NCBI GenBank assembly: GCA_934255545.1
Contig: CAKQOE010000012.1
Location: forward strand, 1-56,340
Source of the DNA: an uncultured Clostridia bacterium
GTDB taxonomy: Bacteria; Bacillota; Clostridia; Peptostreptococcales; Anaerovoracaceae
Reading direction: 5' to 3'
Length of the DNA: 56,340 nucleotides
Shown here: piece by piece, positions 25,394 through 33,896 of the stretch
How the letters are laid out: each line of letters begins with the position of its first letter
Numbering within the stretch: the stretch's first letter is position 1
Translations under genes and position numbers: made by a program
Notes under the pieces: generated by a model
The model's database searches: none
Seen by the model: only the letters and a program-made list of their open reading frames with translations
Told to the model about the DNA's origin: nothing

Positions 25394-25426
25394 GTTATTG
25401 ACATATGTTCAAAACTGTGTTTAAAT
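25394..25426 (+). promoter_or_regulatory. Promoter of the 70-residue Cys protein with GTTATTGACATATG
   Basis: The 14-base word GTTATTGACATATG is identical to the left arm at 24397-24410. It supplies the -35 TTGACA (25398-25403). The -10 is weak (TTTAAA or TTAAAT around 25420-25426). Confidence 0.72.
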
Positions 25427-25499
25427 TGAAGTACAAATTGCTTGGTTTACTTATTAATTTTAATGTAACTATTTAAAAGGTCAGAAAGAAGGAAATGCT

Positions 25500-25712
25500 A
25501 TGTCTGAATATCATGGTAAGATCGTCCACACAAGTGGAAGTATAGGACGCAGAGGTGTCGCTCAGGGTATCGTCTGCCAGACGTGTCCGGGAGGCTGCAA
25601 GACTGACTGTCTGAGAGCCGGCGTAAACGTTGAGCTCACTCGTCTCGGTTCTTACAACTTCGCTGATTCGTTTTCTAATATCGAATCAGGCGACGACGAC
25701 ATAGAATATTAA
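25500..25712 (+). CDS. Small Cys-motif protein of the Mrp/NifX/DUF134 group (70 aa)
   Basis: I do not recognise this protein. It has four closely spaced Cys in CQTCPGGCKTDC (C-x2-C-x3-C-x3-C, about residues 26-37), a basic N-terminal half (KIVHTSGSIGRRG) and an acidic C-terminal tail (ESGDDDIEY). There is no signal peptide. The promoter carries the same operator word as its neighbours and a strong terminator follows, so it is a real regulated gene. A metal- or cluster-binding protein acting with Mrp and the NifX-like protein is the simplest guess. Confidence 0.75.
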   Translation: MSEYHGKIVHTSGSIGRRGVAQGIVCQTCPGGCKTDCLRAGVNVELTRLGSYNFADSFSNIESGDDDIEY

Positions 25713-25725
25713 CGCAAACGCTTTA

Positions 25726-25776
25726 AACGGGAGCATCGGCTTGTATGATAAAAAGCCGATGCTCCCGTTTTATTTT
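25726..25776 (+). terminator. Terminator of the 70-residue Cys protein gene
   Basis: GGGAGCATCGGCTT pairs with AAGCCGATGCTCCC and is followed by TTTTATTTTT; a very stable intrinsic terminator. Confidence 0.93.
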
Positions 25777-25805
25777 TGTCATTTTACTCTTATTGCAGAG
25801 CTGCT

Positions 25806-25821
25806 CAGCCGGTGACGGCTG
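25806..25821. repeat. Tetraloop palindrome CAGCCG-GTGA-CGGCTG
   Basis: A perfect 6-bp stem with the GTGA loop. It is the reverse complement of the first hairpin of the 39-bp repeats at 32.9-38.3 kb. It lies between two convergent genes. Confidence 0.82.
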
Positions 25822-25872
25822 CCTGGTGTGGTATTTATTACCGGATCACTATTATTTCTGTGCTGTCTATTG

Positions 25873-28479
25873 TCATATTTTCTTAAATACGTGATACTCC
25901 TCATCGTCCATAAATACGACTATCTGACCGTCTCCGTCATCGCGAGTAAAAGAATTCCCGATGCATCCGAAGTTTGACTGTGCGTTTTCTTTCGGCGTTT
26001 CGCCCTCTTTTACAGTTGATGTTATCTGCCCCGCGATCACTCCTGAATCCCCCATTATCTGCGTTTCATACGTGAACGCGTAAAGACTGCCGTTCAGATT
26101 CAGAAGCTTCCGAATTGGATACCCGCGCAGCTCCGTCGGCAGGATCTCCATCAGATCTGTATACTGAGGCCATACTCCGTCAGCTCCGGCTTCGATAAAC
26201 AGCTCTGTATAACCGCCGCCTGACACGTCAAATGAATATGTCTTTCCGCGTATCCAGTCGCCGCTTATGCTCTCGTCATCCAAGTAACGGATAAGCTCTC
26301 CGCTGCTCTCATCGGATGCGCCGTTGTCAACGCGTCCTCTTATGCGTATATTCCAGTCAGCAAAGCTTTCGGGCATCGTAAAATAAATGCGCCCGTTTGC
26401 GTATTTTATGCTTTCTGTCAGTTCAGCTACCTTGTCAGGCGCTTTTACACGGCTGACTGTAAGTGTCTCACTGCTGTCATCGTCATATGAAAATTTTACA
26501 TTGTATTCATCTCTGTCAGAGGCAACGGTGCAAATGTAATATCCGTCTTCGTATGCTCTGAATCCCGGCTCAGCCTTTCCGTTTTTCTGCTCAAATGCGC
26601 ACTCCAGACCGCCCGGTTCGACGCTGTATTCCTTCACACGGCTCTTCTGTATGTCTCCGTTCCTGTAATTGACTTTTATAGCTCCCAGATTTCTGCCGTA
26701 CGTATAAATTCCATCGCTTGTCTCGTAGCTGTAAAGGTCCATACTTCCAAACCAGTTTTCACTCTCGCCGCTGTAAGAAGCTGCGCTGCCGTTAAAAGCA
26801 TCCATGCACAGAGCTTCAAATATCCTCATATACATACCCCTGTCGCTGTCACCATCATTTGCGCCACCATTTACGTCATCACCGATGCCATCTGGACACG
26901 CAAGCTCAAGAGCAATGTTTTTCCCTGATATCGGCGAAGTAGTAAAGGTTTTTTCATCTGTATGCCAATGAACATCTATATCGCGCGCTTTATAATACGC
27001 GTCATAAACATAAAGCAGCATGACTCTTTCCTCAAGGCCCAGATAATTTATGCTGTAGCATATCGGCGCTCTGTCGTATTCCTTCTCATAGCCGTTTATG
27101 ATAACAGTTCCGTTTCCTTTTAGAAAATCAGGCTTCTCCGTTTTTTTCAGCGTAAATCCATTTGTTTCCAGCACAGCTACGACCTGTTCCTCAGTAAGCT
27201 GAACTGACGAATTAGCCTTTTCTGCAAGCGCCTGAACATCCGGATCGACTGCGGCATTAATAATGTCTCCTTTACCCTTGCCACCGCTCGCCTTACCCGG
27301 CGTCGCCGCCGGACCTGTCATAAAGAACAGCGCCAGCGCAGCACATACTGCACACGCGCATACAACTGCCCAAACTGCCGGTTTCTTATAGTTCATCACC
27401 CTGATCACCCTTTCCTTAACTGCCGCCTCGCCGAACGCAGTTAAGCAAACTGCCATTTGCCGCCGCGGCATACTGCAGTCCAGAAGCGCCTGAGAATACC
27501 TCACTCTTCCTTCTCTGTCCATATCCCTTACAACGCGTTCGTCGCACGCGATCTCAACATCGCGGCTGAAAAGCTCATAAGCCAGCCACACAAATGGGTC
27601 AAACCAGTATACCGCTCTCAACGCACATCCCAGCGCCTTCCATATATTATCCCCTCTTTTGATATGCGTACCCTCATGCGCCATAACGCACGCCGCCGTT
27701 TCATCCTCCATGCCTGACGGCAGATATATACGAGGCCTTAACAAGCCCGCAATGAATGGCGAATCAATGTCGTCACAAATAAATGCTGCCAGCCTTCCGC
27801 GCGCCCGGCGCGCCCGCAACGATGCTCCCGCATCGCCCATTACTTCATTTATATATGCATCATCAGCCGCAACTGAAGCCGTTAGAGTTCTGCGCAGCCT
27901 GCGGCTGACTACAGCCATATATCCAAACATCGCAAGCATCCCTGCCAACCATATAGCAATAAAATACTTAATATTATTATATATCATATTTTCATTGTTC
28001 TGTTGCTTATCCGATGTTTCTGGATAATATTCAGATGACGCCGGGTTGCCGGCTTTATACGGTGTATCTGCTGTATCTGCATTTGCAGCGCCGTTTGCAG
28101 TTTCCGCCGTTTTCCGGGTATCTTCAATGTTTTGCACAGCCTTTATATTCGAATCATTTTCATCGGCCGGGCCGATGCTGTCTTTCTCCGACGATTCATT
28201 TATTATATTCGCCGGAGCATAACTGTACGAGCCTGATATCGTTTCAATAAAGCTTCCTGCTGCCGTATGCTCCGCAATGTTGTAAACAGAAAACCCGAAA
28301 GGCAGATCGAGCGGGCACAGCAGCCTGAACGCCACGAACGCCCACATCATGCAGCATATCCACCTCGGCGCGCCTTTAAGGAGCACGCGCGCCATCGCCA
28401 CGACAACTATCATCACGCTCCCGTAAAACGCCATCATGAGCAGCCGCACAAACACATCATACGCAAAAGCAGCGTACAT
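25873..28479 (-). CDS. BlaR1/MecR1-like M56 metallopeptidase sensor (868 aa)
   Basis: A membrane zinc protease that relays a cell-surface signal to its BlaI partner. Transmembrane segments lie at about 10-34, 38-58, 172-191 and 370-392. The zinc motif HEGTH is at 268-272 and the third ligand Glu in SRDVEIACDE is near 309. The long extracellular C-terminus (about 395-868) shows no penicillin-binding SxxK/KTG signature that I can see, so the signal need not be a beta-lactam. Residues 221-229 (LRARRARGR) are encoded by a triloop palindrome. The ATG is two bases after the blaI stop, with AGGAGG inside the end of blaI. Confidence 0.9.
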   Translation of the reverse strand: MYAAFAYDVFVRLLMMAFYGSVMIVVVAMARVLLKGAPRWICCMMWAFVAFRLLCPLDLPFGFSVYNIAEHTAAGSFIETISGSYSYAPANIINESSEKDSIGPADENDSNIKAVQNIEDTRKTAETANGAANADTADTPYKAGNPASSEYYPETSDKQQNNENMIYNNIKYFIAIWLAGMLAMFGYMAVVSRRLRRTLTASVAADDAYINEVMGDAGASLRARRARGRLAAFICDDIDSPFIAGLLRPRIYLPSGMEDETAACVMAHEGTHIKRGDNIWKALGCALRAVYWFDPFVWLAYELFSRDVEIACDERVVRDMDREGRVRYSQALLDCSMPRRQMAVCLTAFGEAAVKERVIRVMNYKKPAVWAVVCACAVCAALALFFMTGPAATPGKASGGKGKGDIINAAVDPDVQALAEKANSSVQLTEEQVVAVLETNGFTLKKTEKPDFLKGNGTVIINGYEKEYDRAPICYSINYLGLEERVMLLYVYDAYYKARDIDVHWHTDEKTFTTSPISGKNIALELACPDGIGDDVNGGANDGDSDRGMYMRIFEALCMDAFNGSAASYSGESENWFGSMDLYSYETSDGIYTYGRNLGAIKVNYRNGDIQKSRVKEYSVEPGGLECAFEQKNGKAEPGFRAYEDGYYICTVASDRDEYNVKFSYDDDSSETLTVSRVKAPDKVAELTESIKYANGRIYFTMPESFADWNIRIRGRVDNGASDESSGELIRYLDDESISGDWIRGKTYSFDVSGGGYTELFIEAGADGVWPQYTDLMEILPTELRGYPIRKLLNLNGSLYAFTYETQIMGDSGVIAGQITSTVKEGETPKENAQSNFGCIGNSFTRDDGDGQIVVFMDDEEYHVFKKI
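27799..27813. repeat. Triloop palindrome GCGCGC-CCG-GCGCGC inside the M56 sensor gene
   Basis: A perfect 6-bp stem with the CCG loop, encoding an Arg/Ala-rich patch in the cytoplasmic loop ahead of the zinc motif. The frame is unbroken. Confidence 0.72.
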
Positions 28480-28481
28480 TA

Positions 28482-28847
28482 TCAGCCCTCCTCCTTAAAT
28501 CTGTCTATCATGCGCTGTATCTCATCAGCTTCTTTCGGTGACAGCTTTTTATGCGATGTGAATGCCGCTATGAACGCAGGTAATGACCCGTGGAACGTTT
28601 CCTCTACAAACTGCTCGCTCTTTGCAGCGTACAGGTCGTCACGCGAGATCAGCGATGTAACTACACCGTCATTGTTCATGAAGAGCCCTTTCTCGCAGAG
28701 CTTGCGGAGCACCGTATAAGTCGTCGGCTTCTTCCAGTTGAGCTGCTCCCTGCATATTTTAACAAGGTCTCCTGATGATACAGGCTCGTGCTCCCATATG
28801 ATATCAGCAAAGCGCGCCTGTACCTCGCCCAATTCTATAACTGCCAT
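28482..28847 (-). CDS. BlaI/MecI-type repressor
   Basis: A winged-helix repressor of 121 residues. Conserved features are EVQARFADIIWEHEPVSSGDLV, WKKPTTYTVLRKLCEKG in the recognition helix region, and a C-terminal dimerisation helix (LSPKEADEIQRMIDRF). The start MAVIELGEV follows GGAGGAGAGG at good spacing; the longer alternative starts inside that site. It precedes the M56 sensor in one operon. The promoter overlaps two GGTTTA-N7-TAAAC dyads that are likely its own operators. Confidence 0.93.
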   Translation of the reverse strand: MAVIELGEVQARFADIIWEHEPVSSGDLVKICREQLNWKKPTTYTVLRKLCEKGLFMNNDGVVTSLISRDDLYAAKSEQFVEETFHGSLPAFIAAFTSHKKLSPKEADEIQRMIDRFKEEG

Positions 28848-28879
28848 ATTCCTCTCCTCCTTCATTCTTCTTTTTAATT

Positions 28880-28935
28880 GGTTTATTAGTCATAAACCTC
28901 ATCTTAAGTTTATCATCAGTAAACCTGTAAGTCAA
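28880..28935 (-). promoter_or_regulatory. Promoter and two operator dyads of the first blaI operon
   Basis: -35 TTGACT (28935-28930), 17-base spacer, -10 TAAACT (28912-28907). One dyad, GTTTA..TAAAC (28908-28925), covers the -10. A second, GGTTTAT-TAGTC-ATAAACC (28880-28898), covers the start region. These differ from the TACAATTGTA operators of the second pair, so the two repressors should not cross-talk. Confidence 0.82.
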
Positions 28936-29033
28936 TACATTCTGCATTAATTTTAATACAATCGATTCGATTCCACACTCATCACCCGCATAAACGCTTC
29001 AAAGCGTATTTCAGAATATGCCCGCAGATAAAG

Positions 29034-29078
29034 AAAAACGCCCGCACGGCACAGCCACAAAAGCTATACCGGCAGGCG
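29034..29078 (-). terminator. Terminator of the AAA-ATPase-like gene (copy 1 of a 40-bp repeated terminator)
   Basis: A 16- to 17-bp stem (CGCC.GCCGGTATAGC with GCTGTGCCGTGCGGGCG, including G-U pairs) followed by TTTTT. The same 40 bases recur with one substitution at 32018-32057. Confidence 0.87.
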
Positions 29079-29099
29079 TTACGTCCTTCTGTCAGTTTG

Positions 29100-30797
29100 T
29101 TACGCATCCTGCATGACAAGCACTTTCTTGCCCTCAAATGCAAATGCGTAATGTTTTATTTTATCATTTTGTATTCCTTTTGATTTAAGCAAAGCGTCAT
29201 AATTCTTTTCTTTTATTTGCCTCAGTGCAGCTTCAGCTGCTTCATTAAGGTCCTTTTCTTCATCGATATCTATAGCTTTAAATTCAATAATATAAGCATT
29301 ATCACCGGATCTCAGCGGTTCAAGCATTATGTCATACCGTCCGAAGCCGCTTTCCCTGTTTGACGTAAGCACATACCTGTCGCGCAGATCGACCATAAGC
29401 CCCAGCACAAATCCATGATAAAACCTCTCTGGCTCTGCATATTCAGAAGCCCCATGGCCTGTATCAAAATAACTGAACGTAGCAAGCGCCGTTTCATTCA
29501 TAAAACGGTTCATTGCCCTGATATCACACAGCATCAACGCCTTTAAAAAGTCATTATATCTGGAATTTCCGCCTCTGAACCATTTTTCTATAAGATTTTC
29601 AAACATCAGCTTAACTTCAAGATTAGTCAATGAAAGTTCATAATCAGTGCCGCCTGTATCCGCAAACTTCATTTCAGGTCTGTTTACCACCTTCAGGTAT
29701 CCGGACGCCAGCAGCACGCTCCATACCGCATTTGCGTCATCCTCAAGCTGATCGAACACTATCTGCTCGTCTATCTTGCACATGAAGCTCTTGCCTGCAA
29801 GAAGGTCTTCCATTATCTGTTTTATCTCAGGACCTCCCTGCCGTATCAGCCTGTCTATAAGACTGTTCGAGCTTGTGTTGGCCCAGTATGTTCCAAATCG
29901 TCTTTCATCAAGCAGATTTATAACAGACCACGGATTGTAAATATCATGCTTATCGCCGAACGTAAATCCATCGTACCATTTTTTAACATCCGATCTCATA
30001 TCAGACATTTCCATTTCATCAAGAGCATCAAACACTTCCTGCTCTGTAAACCCAAATGATTCCGCATATCTGGTGCTTGTAGTCGTTATGACCTTTAGAT
30101 TATTCAAATCGGAAAATACAGACTCCCTGCTGACTCTCGTTATACCGGTCATTATCCCGCGCTCCAGATAAGGATTCGTTTTAAACGTAGAATTAAACAA
30201 ACTCCTGAAAAACGACGTCAGCTCATTCCAGTACCCCGAAACATACGCCTCCTGCATCGGAGTGTCATACTCATCAAGAAGAACTATTACATTTTTACCG
30301 TAATAGCGACTGAGCCACATGCATAAATTACCTATCGACTCACTCGCATCAACGTTGTCCATATCCTGCCGCACCGCATTAAATATTTCTTTCTCTGCAT
30401 CGCTCAGAGTATCTCCTTCAAGTAAAAATGTGCGCATCTGATACTGCCTGAATATCTCGCTGCATATCTGCTTTCTGACATCCTTGAAGTTATCTGCCTT
30501 AGCATGGGCAAATGTAATGAATATAACAGGCCATGTTCCCTGTAATTTTCTGTATTTTTCGTAATTCCAGACAGAAAGCCCCTCAAAAAGATCCGTACGC
30601 CCGGCGTACCCAAGAGAAAAAAAGCATTCCAGCATACTCATATTAAGCGTTTTCCCGAATCTTCTCGGTCGAGTTATAAGCGTTACATCATCAGCCGCTT
30701 CCCACCATTCCTTTATGAAATTTGTCTTATCCACATAAAAGCAGCCGCTTTCGCGAAGCTTCGCAAACCCCTGTGCTCCGATATTAACAGTTCTCAT
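29100..30797 (-). CDS. AAA-ATPase-like / PD-(D/E)XK nuclease superfamily protein
   Basis: A member of the abundant AAA-ATPase_like (PF09820-type) plus PDDEXK_9 family of gut anaerobes. The N-terminus has FYVDKTNFIKEWW, a Walker A variant RPRRFGKTLNMS and, further on, VIVLLDEYDTPMQEAY (Walker B). The C-terminus has the nuclease-like D..EFK pattern (RYDIMLEPL, AYIIEFKA). The start MRTVNIGAQG follows GGAGGAG closely; the longer hydrophobic N-terminal extension has no ribosome binding site. The family is often multi-copy and accessory, and its role is not established. A related gene lies at 34379. Confidence 0.9.
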   Translation of the reverse strand: MRTVNIGAQGFAKLRESGCFYVDKTNFIKEWWEAADDVTLITRPRRFGKTLNMSMLECFFSLGYAGRTDLFEGLSVWNYEKYRKLQGTWPVIFITFAHAKADNFKDVRKQICSEIFRQYQMRTFLLEGDTLSDAEKEIFNAVRQDMDNVDASESIGNLCMWLSRYYGKNVIVLLDEYDTPMQEAYVSGYWNELTSFFRSLFNSTFKTNPYLERGIMTGITRVSRESVFSDLNNLKVITTTSTRYAESFGFTEQEVFDALDEMEMSDMRSDVKKWYDGFTFGDKHDIYNPWSVINLLDERRFGTYWANTSSNSLIDRLIRQGGPEIKQIMEDLLAGKSFMCKIDEQIVFDQLEDDANAVWSVLLASGYLKVVNRPEMKFADTGGTDYELSLTNLEVKLMFENLIEKWFRGGNSRYNDFLKALMLCDIRAMNRFMNETALATFSYFDTGHGASEYAEPERFYHGFVLGLMVDLRDRYVLTSNRESGFGRYDIMLEPLRSGDNAYIIEFKAIDIDEEKDLNEAAEAALRQIKEKNYDALLKSKGIQNDKIKHYAFAFEGKKVLVMQDA

Positions 30798-30935
30798 ACA
30801 CTCCTCCGGACCCCAAAACAAAATAAAAACAAAAAACAACTGTGCTGAGACTATTTTATCACATTTACCCTTTATATCACATATATAACTTAGAACTGTA
30901 CGATCGATCAGGCTTCGTCAATATCTGGTGCTACG

Positions 30936-31385
30936 TTACAAGCTCATCTGCCTTACCCTGAGTTGCCCTGATATATAGTCTTCGTTGTTTTTCATCGTTT
31001 CATCCGACGGCTCAATTAAGATCTTATATTTATGCCTGTCCGCTTTCATGCTAAAGATCTCCTTCCATCTCTGCTCGCCGCCCTTTACTGAAAATATAAG
31101 AAGCTTATCATCACTCAGCAAGCCGCATCTTACAACAGTTACATTAACGTTTGTATCGCTGCTGTTATCAAACCATACCCTTATAGTTCCTCCACATCCC
31201 GGACCCGCTGTAAGCTTCGCAGTTGAATACGAGCCCGTGGCATTTAATGTATCTTCATAATAAAGATCATCCACATGCCTTGAATGTATCGAGCCCGCCA
31301 GAACTAATGCAAATAATATGATCAACGCCATGCATGCGACACCGCATACGATTTTTATTTTTCCTGATTTTATATTCATTGACAT
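30936..31385 (-). CDS. Membrane-anchored exported protein (149 aa), paralogue of the upstream gene
   Basis: An N-terminal membrane segment (CGVACMALIILFALVLAG) is followed by about 110 beta-rich extracellular residues. It shares layout and motifs with the gene at 31405: DDLYYEDTLNATGSYS versus MDLYDSDYVYTNSGDYN, then RVWFDNSSD versus QIIFKNEGS, and an end in LRVRQMSL versus LKVSQL. The two start codons are 18-20 bases from each other's gene ends, so they form an operon. A sequence-divergent tandem duplication is likely. Function unknown. Confidence 0.75.
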   Translation of the reverse strand: MSMNIKSGKIKIVCGVACMALIILFALVLAGSIHSRHVDDLYYEDTLNATGSYSTAKLTAGPGCGGTIRVWFDNSSDTNVNVTVVRCGLLSDDKLLIFSVKGGEQRWKEIFSMKADRHKYKILIEPSDETMKNNEDYISGQLRVRQMSL

Positions 31386-31404
31386 AATTTACCTCACTAT
31401 AATA

Positions 31405-31866
31405 TCATAGCTGTGAAACTTTCAAAGCCCCATCTAACTTACTGCCGCTTTGTGATGAGATCTTTACCCTGTAAGTTCCTCTGTCTGCATTACCTGCGCT
31501 GTATTTCATTGAAGAAGTCTGTCCCGCATCCGTTGAAAACGACAGTACTTCTTTACTGCTCAGCCCAAATATACCGTATCTGAAAAGCTTTACATCCGCG
31601 CCCTGCGAGCCTTCATTTTTAAAAATTATCTGTATATTATCGCCATGCCCTTTCATAGCTGAAAAGCTTTCTATATTATAGTCTCCGGAATTCGTATACA
31701 CATAATCGCTGTCGTACAGATCCATGACAGCATGCTTTTCACCGTTCACCGCCGCATTACTCACAGCGCCGCGTTCTCCGAAAAACATATTAACAACGAC
31801 CACTACAACAAGCAACACCCCTGCAGCCAGACAGATACCCGCCAGATATCTAACACCTCTGCTCAT
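31405..31866 (-). CDS. Membrane-anchored exported protein (153 aa)
   Basis: Starts MSRGVRYLAGICLAAG after AGGAGG; a longer reading frame of 17 codons upstream is less likely. A hydrophobic segment (VLLVVVVVVNMFF) serves as signal anchor, followed by a small beta-rich domain ending in LDGALKVSQL. It resembles the downstream gene at 30936, with which it is co-transcribed. It may be a single-domain cell-surface protein. No known family. Confidence 0.75.
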   Translation of the reverse strand: MSRGVRYLAGICLAAGVLLVVVVVVNMFFGERGAVSNAAVNGEKHAVMDLYDSDYVYTNSGDYNIESFSAMKGHGDNIQIIFKNEGSQGADVKLFRYGIFGLSSKEVLSFSTDAGQTSSMKYSAGNADRGTYRVKISSQSGSKLDGALKVSQL

Positions 31867-31980
31867 AAATACCTCCTTATACTTCCTTAAAAGCACATTG
31901 TTTTTATTTAAGTACATTCTACCATACTTTAAATGTTTAATTTCTTAAGATTTTTTTAAATTAAATTAATTTAATGCCCC

Positions 31981-31994
31981 GCCTGCCCGCAGGC
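31981..31994. repeat. Palindrome GCCTGC-CC-GCAGGC
   Basis: A perfect 6-bp stem with a two-base loop, next to the second copy of the repeated terminator. Confidence 0.5.
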
Positions 31995-32004
31995 ACGACA
32001 GCTT

Positions 32005-32057
32005 AAAAAGCACGAAACGCCCGCACGGCACAGCCACAAAAGCTATACCGGCGGGCG
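32005..32057 (-). terminator. Terminator of the 213-residue protein gene (copy 2 of the 40-bp repeated terminator)
   Basis: The hairpin 32018-32057 is almost base-for-base the one at 29039-29078, including the loop, and is followed on the minus strand by T-rich sequence. The genes they end are unrelated. Confidence 0.85.
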
Positions 32058-32075
32058 CTTTAAGTACATTCTGAA

Positions 32076-32091
32076 CTGCCGGTGACGGCAG
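32076..32091. repeat. Tetraloop palindrome CTGCCG-GTGA-CGGCAG
   Basis: A perfect 6-bp stem with the GTGA loop, 18 bases from the repeated terminator. Confidence 0.8.
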
Positions 32092-32120
32092 CAGTGTTAT
32101 TCACTTATTCACTTATTCAC

Positions 32121-32762
32121 TTATTTATTAAATACTACTTCAGCATCATCCCACTGCGGCGCGCTTACATCATTTTCGCTGCAATACGCTGCGATCTTTT
32201 CATTTAACAGCGCATACGGCGCTTCGTACTCAGTCTGGATGATATCCCAGTATTCATGCTCCGTGATCTCCGCGCCGTTCAGGAATGAAACCATCGCATC
32301 ATGCGCGGCCTCGTCCTCATCTATCGGATCTCTGTTCGCCCTGACAGCGTCAGCTATCTCTTTTTCGTCAGGCAATATCCCGTTTTCATCCGCGAACTGC
32401 CACTGTACTACATATTTTTTCAGCAGATCGAGCGTAGCTGCCTCCGGGTCGTCACTTCCTACCGAGGTCATCAGCCCAAGCTTGTACTGATAAAAACCGT
32501 TTGAAACATCCACGCCGTTTATGCTCATGACCGCATTTTGATCTCCCGCAGGTCTTTCGCTTCCCGGAAGATCTATAGCCCACCCTTCATTTAGAAGTAT
32601 ATGCGCGCCGTCACGCAGACCTTCCCCTGTATTTGAAGCCGAGCCGCCGCCGGGAGCATCATCCGCATTTACAAACTTAAACACACCGAATATGACCGCG
32701 CACACTACGACCGCTGCCGCCGCAATAATAACTATGTTTTTCTTCATAGCATCATTCTTCAT
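32121..32762 (-). CDS. Membrane-anchored protein with a SurA/PrsA N-terminal-like region (213 aa)
   Basis: A short N-terminal membrane segment (IVIIAAAAVVVCAVIFGVF) precedes a Gly/Ser linker. A helical domain follows, with MSINGVDVSNGFYQYKLGLM, the pattern of the chaperone part of PrsA/SurA-type peptidyl-prolyl isomerases. The PPIase (parvulin) domain itself is missing; the protein ends in acidic helices. It may be an extracytoplasmic chaperone-like factor, but this is inferred from one segment. The ribosome binding site is GGGGGCAGGA. Confidence 0.68.
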   Translation of the reverse strand: MKNDAMKKNIVIIAAAAVVVCAVIFGVFKFVNADDAPGGGSASNTGEGLRDGAHILLNEGWAIDLPGSERPAGDQNAVMSINGVDVSNGFYQYKLGLMTSVGSDDPEAATLDLLKKYVVQWQFADENGILPDEKEIADAVRANRDPIDEDEAAHDAMVSFLNGAEITEHEYWDIIQTEYEAPYALLNEKIAAYCSENDVSAPQWDDAEVVFNK

Positions 32763-32887
32763 TCCTGCCCCCTGATCTTCTTCTGAAATATTCGTATACA
32801 GCTATAATTCTATCATTGCACTTAAATTTATACAATATTCGGTCGTAAATTTTGTACAGAAATAAATACAATAAATCACAACAACAG

Positions 32888-32926
32888 CAGCCGTCACCGG
32901 CTGAACACCCGCGCGGCGTACGCGCG
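32888..32926. repeat. Double-hairpin repeat, copy A
   Basis: CAGCCG-TCAC-CGGCTG is followed by AACACC and a second hairpin, CGCGCG-GCGTA-CGCGCG. Five near-identical copies (A to E) lie between 32.9 and 38.3 kb in the same orientation. This one starts 16 bases downstream of the stop of the gene at 32943. Confidence 0.92.
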
Positions 32927-32942
32927 TATTTTTTATATTTCA

Positions 32943-33881
32943 TTACGCCACAGCATCTACAATAATATCAAATTCTTCCGTATCATTTGATATTCCCGTT
33001 CCTTCCGCAGTCAGTACATAAACCGGATATATGTACAGTTTACCTTTATGATTCGGGGCCGAATCAGCGTAATATGCCAGTTTCACAGACCGTATATCTG
33101 CGCTTTTCATTGAATATGACAATGCTGCGGAATAATCTCCTGCGTCAAGTGCTTTTTTTACTGCGTCAGCAGACTTTAGTGCTACGTCAGTCACCTTAGA
33201 TACAGGATTGCAGCAATAGAATATTTCTATTATATTGCCTTCAGAATCATATGATATTATCATCCTGTCTACCCCATAAACTTCCTTATCATCTATATTG
33301 GGATATACATAAACATCCTTACTCATTATCTTCTCCGGGGAGTTCCATCCGCATGTTGTACTCGATCCCATGGATACATTATAACTTTTACCGTCCAGCA
33401 GATCATAAGACTTTATCAACTCAGCCGTTTTCACCTTTATTTCATCGTCGGATATGAACTTTTCTGCAACAACTCCGTCTTCCGACGAGCTTGTGTCAGA
33501 CTTATAATTCCAATATCCGGTACTCTCTGTCAGATACAGCATTCCGCCGGGCAGCTTGTATTTTCTGGTATTTATCTGGCCCGGCATATAAGTATAGTCC
33601 AGATCTTTTATATCAACGCCGATGCATGCTGATGCATTGCGAATCGAACGTTCTACATCTATATCACTGCGATATACCGGTGCATTATCAGAAATACCTT
33701 CAAAAATTTCCTCTCTAAACTCAAGATCTTCTATTGACGCAACAGTTCCCGGTCTTTTTATATCAGGATGCATCGATCCACCCGTACTTTCATAATTTAT
33801 ATAGAATAAAACTCCTGATAGTATAAAAACAGGCATCGCTATACCAAATATCAAAGTGCCTCTCTTCAAATTCCTGTTCAT
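32943..33881 (-). CDS. Membrane-anchored exported protein, unknown (312 aa)
   Basis: An N-terminal signal anchor (TLIFGIAMPVFILSGVLFYI) is followed by an extracellular region with no motif that I recognise. The region around VDIKDLDYTYMPGQINTRKYKLPGG and the C-terminal KGKLYIYPVYVLTAEGTG resemble the two-lobed layout of YycI/PepSY-like proteins, but too weakly to assign. It starts 15 bases after the small gene at 33897, so the two are co-transcribed. It ends just before repeat copy A. Confidence 0.75.
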   Translation of the reverse strand: MNRNLKRGTLIFGIAMPVFILSGVLFYINYESTGGSMHPDIKRPGTVASIEDLEFREEIFEGISDNAPVYRSDIDVERSIRNASACIGVDIKDLDYTYMPGQINTRKYKLPGGMLYLTESTGYWNYKSDTSSSEDGVVAEKFISDDEIKVKTAELIKSYDLLDGKSYNVSMGSSTTCGWNSPEKIMSKDVYVYPNIDDKEVYGVDRMIISYDSEGNIIEIFYCCNPVSKVTDVALKSADAVKKALDAGDYSAALSYSMKSADIRSVKLAYYADSAPNHKGKLYIYPVYVLTAEGTGISNDTEEFDIIVDAVA

Positions 33882-33896
33882 AGCGTAAATATCCTT

